The notes below the pieces were generated by a model. The model was not told the origin of the DNA, made no database searches, and worked only from the letters and a program-made list of their open reading frames with translations. The position numbers and the translations under genes are program-made. This document shows, piece after piece, positions 20,078 to 27,886 of a DNA stretch of 64,000 nt; within the stretch, counting starts at the first letter, position 1, and every line of letters starts with the position of its first letter. Source of the stretch: Actinophytocola sp963729115 (GTDB taxonomy: Bacteria; Actinomycetota; Actinomycetes; Mycobacteriales; Pseudonocardiaceae); contig CAVSMR010000025.1 in the NCBI GenBank assembly GCA_963729115.1, positions 248,001-312,000 of the forward strand, written 5' to 3'.

Positions 20078-21541
20078 GCGGGCGGCGGCTGTCAGGGGGC
20101 CTGTTGGGGCGGCGGAGCCGCGGGCGAGGAACCATGCGCGGTAGCCAGATGCCGACGGGGACATTCCGGGGAACCGGTCGCGCAGGTTCGCGCGGTAGTA
20201 CGCCGCCAGCTTGCCCTCCGGGGCGCCGGCCGCGCCCGGCACCAGCGGCGGCGACGTCAGCAGCCACGGGGCGAGGTGCACCGCCGCGCCTGGATGCAGG
20301 CGCAGCACCGTCCGGGCCGGCGTCCAGCCCGAGACGACCAGCAGCGGGTCCGGCTCGAGGCCCGGTGCGCGCACCACGATGCCCGCCTGGGCCGCGGCGG
20401 CCCGGACGATCCGGTCGGCCGTGCGCCCGCGCGGGGTGGCGTCGGCGGCCAGCGCGAGCCGGCGATGTCCTTGCGCGGCAAGGCGTTCCACGGTCTGGCG
20501 GAGCACGTCGGCATCCGTCTGGGCCAGGGCGTCGGCCGGGCAGCGATCGGTGCGGGCGACCGGGCGGTCCGCCACGAGGGCGCGGCCCAGCACGGCACTC
20601 GCGCACTCCGCGCCGTCCGCGCCCAGCAGGCCCGCGGGGGCGGGGCTGTCGCCGGCGCCGCTGCCGGTGTCCGTGACGACCGTGCCCGTGCTTCCCCGGC
20701 GCGCCACCAGCAGCGAGCTCCGCCCGGCCGGCAGCTCGACGGCCGCCCAGCCACCGCTCGCGCCCGCGCGGGGGCGGGCCGGGACGAGGTCGGCCTCGCC
20801 GGTGCCGACGGCGGCATCGTCGACCGACACGTGCACCAGGTTCCAGCCCGGCAGGTTCGGCACCACCACGACGTCGACCACACCGGCGCCGGTGTCGAGC
20901 CGGCTCGCGACGGCCAGACCCGGTACCGGCTCGGCGGTGCGCAACAACGTCGCCTGCGCGCCGCCCGCGAGCAGGACGAGGGCGAGCACGCCCGCGCCGA
21001 TCCGGATGCCCGCCGGGCGCCGCGTCCGGGAGACGGCGAACCACGCCAGCGCGACCAGCGCGAGCACCACGCTCGTGTGCAGCAGGGTCGCGGTCCGCGC
21101 GGTGTCGCCGGCGAGCAACGCACGCGCGAACTCCACCGTCGCGAAGGCGGCCGCCGGCCAGAACACCCACGGCGCGAGCCGGCGCACCCGGCCGACCGCG
21201 GGCGCGAAGCGGGCGTCGCGCGAGAGGACGAGGTACAGGGGCACGGCGAGCAGCGCGAGCAGCAGCGGCACCGTCGCCGGCGGCAGGTTCAGCCCGCCGG
21301 ACAGCAGCAGTTCGAGCACCGCCGCCCCGCCCGCGATGCCGACGACCGCGGCGAGCGCCCACCGGCCCGGCTCGGCCAGGAACCCGCGCAGCAGCGCGAA
21401 TCCGGCCACCGCGGGGACGGCGGCGAGCAGGACCACCCGCAGCACGAGCGGCCCGATGCTCACCCCGACCGAGAGCACGTGGTCGTGCCCGCCGCCCTGC
21501 GCGAGCAGGACGGCGGGCACGACCGCGGGTAAGGCGGACAC
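20075..21541 (-). CDS. Large membrane protein, DUF6239-like
   Basis: The 488-residue protein starts at GTG 21541. About eight hydrophobic segments occupy residues 25-210. They are followed by an extracytoplasmic domain of about 270 residues without membrane segments. In that domain are a Cys pair (AECASAVLG ... TDRCPADAL), the phrase LAADATPRGRTADRIV and a C-terminal PLTAAAR. The architecture and natural-product context recall proteins annotated as DUF6239, but this is from memory and unverified. The gene begins one base after the stop of the His-rich membrane gene, so the two are one operon and may form a complex. Confidence 0.6.
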   Translation of the reverse strand: MSALPAVVPAVLLAQGGGHDHVLSVGVSIGPLVLRVVLLAAVPAVAGFALLRGFLAEPGRWALAAVVGIAGGAAVLELLLSGGLNLPPATVPLLLALLAVPLYLVLSRDARFAPAVGRVRRLAPWVFWPAAAFATVEFARALLAGDTARTATLLHTSVVLALVALAWFAVSRTRRPAGIRIGAGVLALVLLAGGAQATLLRTAEPVPGLAVASRLDTGAGVVDVVVVPNLPGWNLVHVSVDDAAVGTGEADLVPARPRAGASGGWAAVELPAGRSSLLVARRGSTGTVVTDTGSGAGDSPAPAGLLGADGAECASAVLGRALVADRPVARTDRCPADALAQTDADVLRQTVERLAAQGHRRLALAADATPRGRTADRIVRAAAAQAGIVVRAPGLEPDPLLVVSGWTPARTVLRLHPGAAVHLAPWLLTSPPLVPGAAGAPEGKLAAYYRANLRDRFPGMSPSASGYRAWFLARGSAAPTGPLTAAAR

Positions 21542-21542
21542 G

Positions 21543-22115
21543 TCAGGCGGTCGCGGCGATCGGCACGCGCGCGCACGCGCACCGCATCAGCTCGGCCTCG
21601 GCCGTGCGCGGCCGGCGGTGCAGGACCATCGCCACGACCATCGGGACGAACACGATGGCGTTGTAGAACAGGTGCAGCTCGACCCGCGGGAAGACCAGCT
21701 GCGCGATGCTCGTCGGCGCCGCCTTGCCCAGCAGGTACGCGCCGGTCAGCGCCTGGACGAGCAGCAGCAGGTGCTCGACGTGGTGCCACACCTGGATCCA
21801 CATGGCCGCGTTCCACCACGTGCGGGCACGGCCGGTGAAGCCGTGCCGCAGGGTCACGAACGCCACCAGCATCACGATGGCGAACCCGTAGTGCAGCCAC
21901 TCGGACTTGACGAGCCACGGGAAGGCGAGCCCGAGCACCCCGCCCGCCTCGGGCCGCGGCCAGCCCAGCAGCCAGATCTGTGCCGCCTGCGCCAGGTGCT
22001 CGGCCCAGTGCGCGAGCACCACGAGCAGGAACACGAGCAGCGCGGCCTTGTGGTAGCGGGTGTTGAGCAGGCCGCCGGGGCCGGTCCATCGCTTCGCGTC
22101 AACGGTGTTCGCCAT
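21543..22115 (-). CDS. Histidine-rich integral membrane protein
   Basis: The 190-residue protein has five or six membrane segments with repeated His motifs in or next to them: HWAEHLAQ (about 37), WLHYGFA (about 74), HHVEHLLLL (about 112) and VELHLFYN (about 146). The twin HxxEH patterns could bind a metal, as in membrane oxygenases and desaturases, but the full eight-His array is not evident. No family was recognised with confidence. It sits between the HxlR regulator (110 nt upstream) and the DUF6239-like gene, inside the biosynthetic locus. Confidence 0.62.
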   Translation of the reverse strand: MANTVDAKRWTGPGGLLNTRYHKAALLVFLLVVLAHWAEHLAQAAQIWLLGWPRPEAGGVLGLAFPWLVKSEWLHYGFAIVMLVAFVTLRHGFTGRARTWWNAAMWIQVWHHVEHLLLLVQALTGAYLLGKAAPTSIAQLVFPRVELHLFYNAIVFVPMVVAMVLHRRPRTAEAELMRCACARVPIAATA

Positions 22116-22175
22116 CGTTCTCTTTCCCTAGTCGCGGGGCCTTTTCAAAAACCTGCCAGCGGAAACCGGCGGTGG

Positions 22176-22220
22176 TCAATACTCCTACCGGGCATTCCCC
22201 GCTCGACCATCCACTGTGGA
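22176..22220 (-). promoter_or_regulatory. Shared decamer and palindrome in cluster promoter
   Basis: TCAATACTCC (22176-22185) lies 61 nt upstream of the His-rich membrane gene, followed by the palindrome TCCACTGTGGA (22210-22220). The same decamer and a similar TCCATAGTGGA occur 72-97 nt upstream of the gene at 32874, also minus strand. This pairing suggests a common regulator site; no protein can be named. Confidence 0.35.
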
Positions 22221-22225
22221 CATAC

Positions 22226-23047
22226 TCAGACGGTGGCGACCCGCGGCGCGGGCAGCCGCGGCAGCTGGAACATCGCGACGAAGCGAGCCAGGTGCTCCGG
22301 GTCGCCGTCGACGCTCGCCTGGCCGGTGGCCAGCACGTCCTGCGGGGTGGCCTCCCCGGTCAGCAGCGCGAGCAGCGAGAAGCCGAGGTCGATCCGGGCG
22401 TCCGCGCCGGGCAGCGGGCCGGCCTCGACGTCGAGCACGCCGTCGGCGATCCGCGCGGCGATCACGTGGCCGCCGATCTCGAGCTCGTAGCTCGCCTTGT
22501 GGTCACCGGCGCGCTCGGACAGGAAGGTGGCCTTCAAGGCGACCATCAGCGAGGCGTCGGTGACGATGTCCTCCTGCCGCGGGTCGGCCAGCGAGGCCGC
22601 GCCCCAGCGGCCGAAGGCGAGCACCGCTTCCTCCAGCGCGCGGCCGTACGCGGTCAGCTCGTAGCGCTCCTGCCCGGTCGCGTCGGTCGCGTCTGCCGCG
22701 TCCGCCGACTCGGTCGGCCGGATGACGCCGCTGTAGACCATCTCCTTGAGCCGTCGCGACAGCAGCGCGGTCGAGATCTTGGGCAGGCCCGCGTGCAGCT
22801 CCGCCACCGACTTCGCGCCCACCAGCAGGTCGCGGACGATCAGGATCCCCCAGCGCTCCCCCACCATCTCCGCGGCGCGCGAGAGCCCGCAGTACTGGCC
22901 GTAGGTGCCGCGGACCGCGCTCTGCAGCTCGGACACGACCGCCTCGAGGTGCACCGGGTCGGTCCCGTTGGTCGTGAGCGTGAAGAGGTCACTGGAGATC
23001 GTCAGCCCATCGCGGTCGACGGCCACTTTCCAGCTGTTGTCGGTCAT
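22226..23047 (-). CDS. HxlR-type regulator fused to SCP2-like domain
   Basis: The 273-residue protein has an N-terminal arm, then an HxlR winged helix (about 48-150: YCGLSRAAEMVGERWGILIVRDLL and the recognition part STALLSRRLKEMV). The C-terminal part (about 165-265) resembles an SCP2/alkyl-binding domain found in some actinobacterial HxlR proteins and may bind a lipophilic ligand. It faces the AfsR-like gene across a 423 nt gap and precedes the two membrane genes, so it probably controls them. Confidence 0.82.
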   Translation of the reverse strand: MTDNSWKVAVDRDGLTISSDLFTLTTNGTDPVHLEAVVSELQSAVRGTYGQYCGLSRAAEMVGERWGILIVRDLLVGAKSVAELHAGLPKISTALLSRRLKEMVYSGVIRPTESADAADATDATGQERYELTAYGRALEEAVLAFGRWGAASLADPRQEDIVTDASLMVALKATFLSERAGDHKASYELEIGGHVIAARIADGVLDVEAGPLPGADARIDLGFSLLALLTGEATPQDVLATGQASVDGDPEHLARFVAMFQLPRLPAPRVATV

Positions 23048-23470
23048 TGCCCAGCGTCCAATCTCCTCCGCTCACTCCGCCGGGGATCCGAAGTGAGACA
23101 ACGGTTTCCCGCGCCGGGTGGGCGACAGGTCGATACGTGCGGTCCTATAGTCCGGCCCGACCCGGCCGAGACGCATCTTCCGCCGTGCGCCCTCGCCGAC
23201 CGGTGTCGCCACGGCGCGGCTCACCAGGCACGACGGCAGCCGTGACGGGCCGCGCACGCCGAGTCTCACGCAGCGCAAAAATGGTGACGGACTGTGACGG
23301 TTATTTTCTGACAACGGTAATGCGAGATCTGCTCAAAATCGCCCAGCTAGGCTATTCTCGTGTGAATGTAGTCACAGCTATGAGACACTTCGGTCACCGA
23401 CAGCGAGATGGAGGGTCGGGGGGCCGTTGGTCGCCGTCGGTAATCGTGATCCCGCACGGGGGGATGGCTT
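23048..23470. promoter_or_regulatory. Divergent regulatory region with Crp-type palindrome
   Basis: This 423 nt gap separates the HxlR gene (left) from the AfsR-like gene (right). It contains a perfect TGTGA-N6-TCACA palindrome at 23361-23376, identical to the Crp consensus and fitting the actinobacterial GTG-N8-CAC core, about 95 nt upstream of the AfsR-like GTG. A TATTCT hexamer (23353-23358) just left of it could be a -10 box. GTGACGG is repeated at 23284 and 23294. The stretch 23275-23400 is clearly AT-richer than the surroundings. No gene is seen. Confidence 0.5.
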
Positions 23471-26400
23471 GTGTTACGACTCCTCGGGCCGCTGGAGATA
23501 AGCAGCGGCTGTCGCGAGCACGACCTCGGCGGCTCGCGGCAGCAGGTGGTGCTGGCCATGCTGGCGCTCAACGCGAATCGGGTCGTGCCGGTCGAGCAGT
23601 TGATCGACGCCGTGTGGAACACGGCGCCGCCGACGACCGCTCGCGCACAGATCCAGATCTGCGTCTCCGCACTTCGTAAGATCTTCACCGACGCCGGCGT
23701 GGCGCTGAGCATCCGGACCCGCTCGCCCGGCTACCAGCTCGAAGCGGCCGCCGACCACCTCGACACCGAGCAGTTCGCCGCGCTCGTCGCCACCGCGCGG
23801 GCGCACGTCGGCGCCGGCCGCAACTCCGAAGCGGTCGCCGCCCTGCGCAGCGCGCTCGCGATGTGGCGCGGGCCCGCGCTCGCCGGCCTGCGCAGCGACC
23901 TCGTCCGCCGCGGCGCCGACCAGCTCGAGCACGCCCGGCTGGCCGCCGTCCTCGAACGCATCCGGCTCGACCTCGCGCTGGGCCACCACGAGGAGGTCGT
24001 CGGCGAGCTCGCCGGGCTCGTCGAGGAACACCCGCTGCGCGAGCGGCTCTACGAGTTCCTCATGCTCGCCTTGTACCGGTCCGGCCGCCAGGCCGAGGCG
24101 CTCGAGGTGTGCCGAAGAGCCAGGACCACCCTGGTGGAGGAGCTCGGCATCGAGCCCGGGGAGAGCCTGCAGCGACTGGAGACGGCGATCCTGCAAAGGG
24201 TCCCCGAGCTCGACGTCAAGTCGATGGGCCCGGCCTCGGACAGCGAGCCGGCGGCGGCCGCTCCGTCCGTCAAGCACACGGTGGTCCCCCGCAGGCTGCC
24301 CGCCAGCATCGCCGACTTCACCGGCCGCCACGAACAGCTCGCCGGCATCCGCGCGGCGCTCTCCGACGGCACCGACCCGGCCGGCCGGTTCGGCATGCGG
24401 ATCGTCGCCATCTCCGGCAAGGGCGGGGTCGGCAAGTCCACCCTCGCCGTCCGCGCGGCACACGAGCTGCGCGACGTCTACCCCGACGGCCACCTCTACG
24501 CCGACCTGCAGGCGCCCCCCGGCACGGACCGGGTGAGCGCCGCCCTCGACCGGTTCCTGCGCGCCCTCGGCGTGGACGGCTCGGCCATCCCCGAGGAGGT
24601 CGAGGAGAAGGCGGACATGTACCGCAGCCGGATCGCCGACGACCGGGTGCTGGTGGTGCTCGACGGCGCGACGAACGAGGACGAGGTCATGCCGCTGCTG
24701 CCCGCCGGGCCGGGCTGCGCGGTGATCGTGACCAGCCGCGCGCGGCTCTCCGGGCTGCCCGGCGCGCACCTCGTCGACATCGACCCGTTCGACGTCGAGC
24801 TCTCGCTCGAGATGCTCGCCAAGATCATCGGTGCGGAGCGGATGGCGGCCGAGCGCGCGGCCGCGGTCGAGCTCGTGGAATTCTGCGGCCACCTGCCGCT
24901 CGCCATGCGGATCGCCGGCGCCCGCCTGGCGTCGCGGCCGCACTGGCGCGTCGACATCCTCGTCGCGCGCCTGCGCAACACGGCCCGCCGGCTCGACGAG
25001 CTGTCCTATCGCGGGCTGGAGCTGCGCTCGAGCATCGGGCTGACCTACCGCGCGCTGCGCAACGACGCCAAGCGCCTCTTCCGGCTCTTCTCGCTGGTCC
25101 CCACCCCGGACTTCCCCGGCTGGACGGCCGCCGCGCTGCTGGACATCGACCCCTTCGACGCCGAGGAGGTGCTGGAGAACCTCGTCGAGACCCAGCTCCT
25201 CGACACGGTCGACTATCCGGGCGAGCGGCTGCGCTACCGCTTCCACGACCTCATCCGGGTCTACGCCGACGAGCGGCTGCGGCTGGAGGAGTCGCCCGAG
25301 GAGCACCGGGCCGCGACGGTCCGGCTGGTCGGCGCGTGGCTCGCGAAGGCCGAGGAGGCGCACCGCAAGGAGTACGGCGGCGACTACACGATCCTGCACG
25401 GCACCGGGCCGCGCTGGTATCCCGAGGGCGGCCGGCTCGACGACGACATCAACGTGCCGATGGAGTGGCTGGAGTCCGAGCGCCGCGGCCTGGTGGCGGC
25501 GGTCAAGCTCGCGGCGGAGGTCGACGAGCACGAGCTGTGCTGGGACCTCGCGCTCACCTCGGTGACGCTGTTCGAGGTGAAGGCCCATTTCGACGACTGG
25601 CGCGAGACCGCGGAGGTGGCGCTCGCGGCCACCGTGAACGGCGACAACCGCCGCGGCCAGGGCGCGATGCTGTACTCGCTCGGCTCCATGGCGATGTCGC
25701 AGCGCCGGCTCGCGGCGGCCGAGGAGCGGTTCGCCGAGGCGCTGGAGATCTTCCAGGCCGACGACGAGCCGCACGGCTGCGCGCTGGTGCTGCGCAACTC
25801 GGCGATGGTCGACCGGATGCGCGGACGCTCGTCGGCGATGCTCGCCAAGTACACCAAGGCCCTGGAGCTGATGCGCAAGGTCGACGACCCGGTCGGCGAG
25901 GCCGGCATCCTGCGCAGCCTGGCCAAGCTCCGCATCGACGAGGGCGACATCGAGCAGGCCCGCGAGCTGCTCGACACCGCGCTCGCCTGCACCCGGCGGG
26001 TCGGCTACCTGCGTGGCGAGGCCCAGGTCGTGACCCGCTTCGCGGAGCTCTACCTCGGCGAGAACCAGGTGGAGCAGGCGCACCAGGCGCTCAACCGGGT
26101 GCTGCTCATCGTCCGCGAGATCGGTGACCGGATCGGCGAGGCGCACGCCCTCTACGGCGTCGGCGTGGTGCGCCAGCGCACCGGGCGGCTGGACAACGCC
26201 GAGGCCACCCTCCAGCACGCGCAGTCACTCGCCCGCCGCGTCGGCGAGCGGTTCATCGAGGCGCAGGCGCTCTACGCGCTCGGCGAGATCGCCCTCGCGC
26301 GCGGCAACGACATCACCGGGCTCGTGCGCCTCGCGGAGGCCCAGCAGCTGTTCTCCGAGCTCGGCTCGACCGTGTGGCACGCCAAGGCGCTGATCCTCAT

Positions 26401-26551
26401 CTCCGACGTGCACCAGGGTGGCGGCGAGCTCGACCGCGCCCGGCACGACGTCGACGAGGCGCTGGATCTGCTCAAGCGCGCCGATTCGAAAGAGGCGGCG
26501 CGGCTGCGCGCGGTGCTGGAGAGCAACCGCGCGACCTTCACCGCGAGCTGA
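23471..26551 (+). CDS. AfsR-like SARP/NB-ARC/TPR transcriptional activator
   Basis: The 1026-residue regulator has an OmpR-type winged helix (1-90; opening LRLLGPLEISSG), a BTAD domain (about 95-240), an NB-ARC ATPase with Walker A GKGGVGKST (about 316) and Walker B-like VLVVLDGA, and C-terminal TPR repeats (about 690-1010). This is the AfsR layout, which activates secondary metabolism and is often tuned by kinases and ligands. The second codon is TTA (23474-23476), so translation should depend on the bldA tRNA. The GTG start follows GGGGGGATG. It probably sits at the top of local control, together with two smaller SARPs. Confidence 0.93.
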   Translation: MLRLLGPLEISSGCREHDLGGSRQQVVLAMLALNANRVVPVEQLIDAVWNTAPPTTARAQIQICVSALRKIFTDAGVALSIRTRSPGYQLEAAADHLDTEQFAALVATARAHVGAGRNSEAVAALRSALAMWRGPALAGLRSDLVRRGADQLEHARLAAVLERIRLDLALGHHEEVVGELAGLVEEHPLRERLYEFLMLALYRSGRQAEALEVCRRARTTLVEELGIEPGESLQRLETAILQRVPELDVKSMGPASDSEPAAAAPSVKHTVVPRRLPASIADFTGRHEQLAGIRAALSDGTDPAGRFGMRIVAISGKGGVGKSTLAVRAAHELRDVYPDGHLYADLQAPPGTDRVSAALDRFLRALGVDGSAIPEEVEEKADMYRSRIADDRVLVVLDGATNEDEVMPLLPAGPGCAVIVTSRARLSGLPGAHLVDIDPFDVELSLEMLAKIIGAERMAAERAAAVELVEFCGHLPLAMRIAGARLASRPHWRVDILVARLRNTARRLDELSYRGLELRSSIGLTYRALRNDAKRLFRLFSLVPTPDFPGWTAAALLDIDPFDAEEVLENLVETQLLDTVDYPGERLRYRFHDLIRVYADERLRLEESPEEHRAATVRLVGAWLAKAEEAHRKEYGGDYTILHGTGPRWYPEGGRLDDDINVPMEWLESERRGLVAAVKLAAEVDEHELCWDLALTSVTLFEVKAHFDDWRETAEVALAATVNGDNRRGQGAMLYSLGSMAMSQRRLAAAEERFAEALEIFQADDEPHGCALVLRNSAMVDRMRGRSSAMLAKYTKALELMRKVDDPVGEAGILRSLAKLRIDEGDIEQARELLDTALACTRRVGYLRGEAQVVTRFAELYLGENQVEQAHQALNRVLLIVREIGDRIGEAHALYGVGVVRQRTGRLDNAEATLQHAQSLARRVGERFIEAQALYALGEIALARGNDITGLVRLAEAQQLFSELGSTVWHAKALILISDVHQGGGELDRARHDVDEALDLLKRADSKEAARLRAVLESNRATFTAS

Positions 26552-26555
26552 ATAG

Positions 26556-26590
26556 CGATCACTGCCGCGAACGGCGGCCGGCAGTGATCG
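26556..26590 (+). terminator. Hairpin after the AfsR-like gene
   Basis: CGATCACTGCC (26556-26566) pairs perfectly with GGCAGTGATCG (26580-26590), beginning 5 nt after the stop codon. No T-run follows on this strand. Confidence 0.6.
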
Positions 26591-26599
26591 AAATACGCC

Positions 26600-26645
26600 A
26601 AAAAAAGCGACGCCATCGCTGCTCCGAAGGCAGCAATGGCGTCGC
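26600..26645 (-). terminator. Rho-independent terminator of the secreted-peptide gene
   Basis: Read on the minus strand, a 16-bp stem with one mismatch (arms 26607-26622 and 26630-26645, 7-nt loop) is followed by seven T residues (A-run at 26600-26606 on the plus strand). It lies 50 nt beyond the stop of the 54-aa gene. Confidence 0.85.
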
Positions 26646-26694
26646 TGTGAGTATCCGGGCCGCGATTTCGTCCTCGACGCGCGGCCGTGGGCCC

Positions 26695-26859
26695 TCAAGG
26701 CTTCGGCTGGTCCCAGGGGGAGTCGGCCAGCACGGTGACCTTGCTGGTCACGCCGTTCCCATCGCCCAACACGACGGCCGGCGCGGCGGTCATCAGCAGG
26801 CCCGCACCGGCGGCGAGCGTGGCGATCGCGGACACGACGAGCTTACGCATCGTAGACAT
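26695..26859 (-). CDS. Small secreted peptide precursor (54 aa)
   Basis: The gene encodes a Sec-type signal peptide (MSTMRKLVVSAIATLAAG, continuing to AAPAVVLG) and a mature peptide of roughly 22-26 residues that begins near DGNGVTSKV and ends DSPWDQPKP. It has GGAGGAA at ideal spacing before ATG 26859 and its own terminator, so it is very likely expressed. The mature part has no Cys. It is too short to be an enediyne-binding apoprotein. Its place between the AfsR-like activator and the next operon suggests a signalling or regulatory peptide; the function is unknown. Confidence 0.72.
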   Translation of the reverse strand: MSTMRKLVVSAIATLAAGAGLLMTAAPAVVLGDGNGVTSKVTVLADSPWDQPKP

Positions 26860-26958
26860 TGGGATTCCTCCGACCAGTTTGTTTCGTTCTCCGGGGCCTT
26901 GCTGAGAACGAGTTAACGGCCAGTCGCCTTGAATTGAACTTTGACCGCTTATCGGCCG

Positions 26959-26987
26959 CCAATAGCGAACCAATAGAGACCAAGTAG
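26959..26987. promoter_or_regulatory. Heptamer direct repeats at 11-bp period (SARP-type site)
   Basis: CCAATAG occurs at 26959-26965 and 26970-26976, and a degenerate copy CAAGTAG at 26981-26987; starts are 11 bp apart. Direct heptamers spaced by 4 nt on one helix face are the usual layout of SARP binding sites. They lie 57-85 nt upstream of the ornithine-cyclodeaminase-like gene and 100-128 nt upstream of the secreted-peptide gene, so either promoter could be the target. Confidence 0.5.
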
Positions 26988-27043
26988 GGCGCTCCAGGAG
27001 ATTGACGCTCATCTTCTTTTGTGGGAAAAGGGAGGCGAGCGCG

Positions 27044-27886
27044 ATGGCCGAGGCGGTCCGGCGGCTCGACACCGACGACGTATGGAGCGCGCTCGACTCG
27101 GTCGACACCGTGGCGCTGCTGGCCGAAGAGCTGATCGGGCGGACGATCGGGCATCCCGACGCCGCGCGGGAGAACTCGGGCCGGCTCTCGAGCTGGCAGG
27201 ACGGCTACGTCGTCTTCGAGCCGGCCGCGGGCGGGCCGCGGACCGCGCTGCCCGCGACGAGCCTGCGCGTGTTCGAGTCGGCCTCCCTCTGCGCGCTCGC
27301 CGCGCGTGAACTGGTCGTCCCGGGCGGCGTGACGGTCGCGGTGCTCGGCACGCCGGCCGACGTCCAGCCCAAGCTCGCGATGGTCGCCCGGCACGTGCCC
27401 GACATCGCGCACGTGGCGGTCTGCCTGACCGGCGGCGAGACGGGCGGCCTGAGCCGGCGGCTCGTCGACCAGCTCGACCTGTCCGGCATCCGGCTCACGG
27501 TCGCGACCACGCTCGCGGACTCGGTCTTCGGCGCCAACCTCGTCATCGCGGCGAGCGCGGGCGCGGTGCCCGGGCACTTCGGCCGCGACGTCCACATCGT
27601 GCGCGGCGCGGTGCTGGTCAACGCCTCCGGCGAGGACCTGCCGGCCGCGCTGACCGACCACGCCGACCAGGTCTACGCCGACCGGATCCCGGCCGAGCCC
27701 CGGCCGCGCGCCCGGTTCACCGCCGACCTCGGCCGGCTGCTCACCGGCGGCCACCCCGGCCGCGAGCAGGACGACGACATCGTCCTGGTCGAGCTGCTGG
27801 CGACGGACGCCTTGAACGTCCAGCTCGCCCACAAGATCCACGAGGCCGCGCTGCGCCGCGGTCTCGGAGTCCAGGTGACGGCGTGA
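27044..27886 (+). CDS. Ornithine cyclodeaminase/mu-crystallin-like protein
   Basis: The 280-residue protein follows the ornithine cyclodeaminase layout. It has an N-terminal LDTDDVWSALDSVDTVALL-type opening, a Rossmann start VTVAVLGTPADVQPKLAMVA (about 98-117), LADSVFGANLVIAAS, and the C-terminal LATDALNVQLAHKIHEAALR typical of the family. The usual GxGxQA nucleotide motif is altered (GTPADVQ; second Gly replaced by Pro), and the protein is about 40-60 residues shorter than typical members, so NAD use and catalysis are doubtful. Strong GGGAGG ribosome site. It overlaps the next gene by 4 nt (GTGA). Confidence 0.72.
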   Translation: MAEAVRRLDTDDVWSALDSVDTVALLAEELIGRTIGHPDAARENSGRLSSWQDGYVVFEPAAGGPRTALPATSLRVFESASLCALAARELVVPGGVTVAVLGTPADVQPKLAMVARHVPDIAHVAVCLTGGETGGLSRRLVDQLDLSGIRLTVATTLADSVFGANLVIAASAGAVPGHFGRDVHIVRGAVLVNASGEDLPAALTDHADQVYADRIPAEPRPRARFTADLGRLLTGGHPGREQDDDIVLVELLATDALNVQLAHKIHEAALRRGLGVQVTA

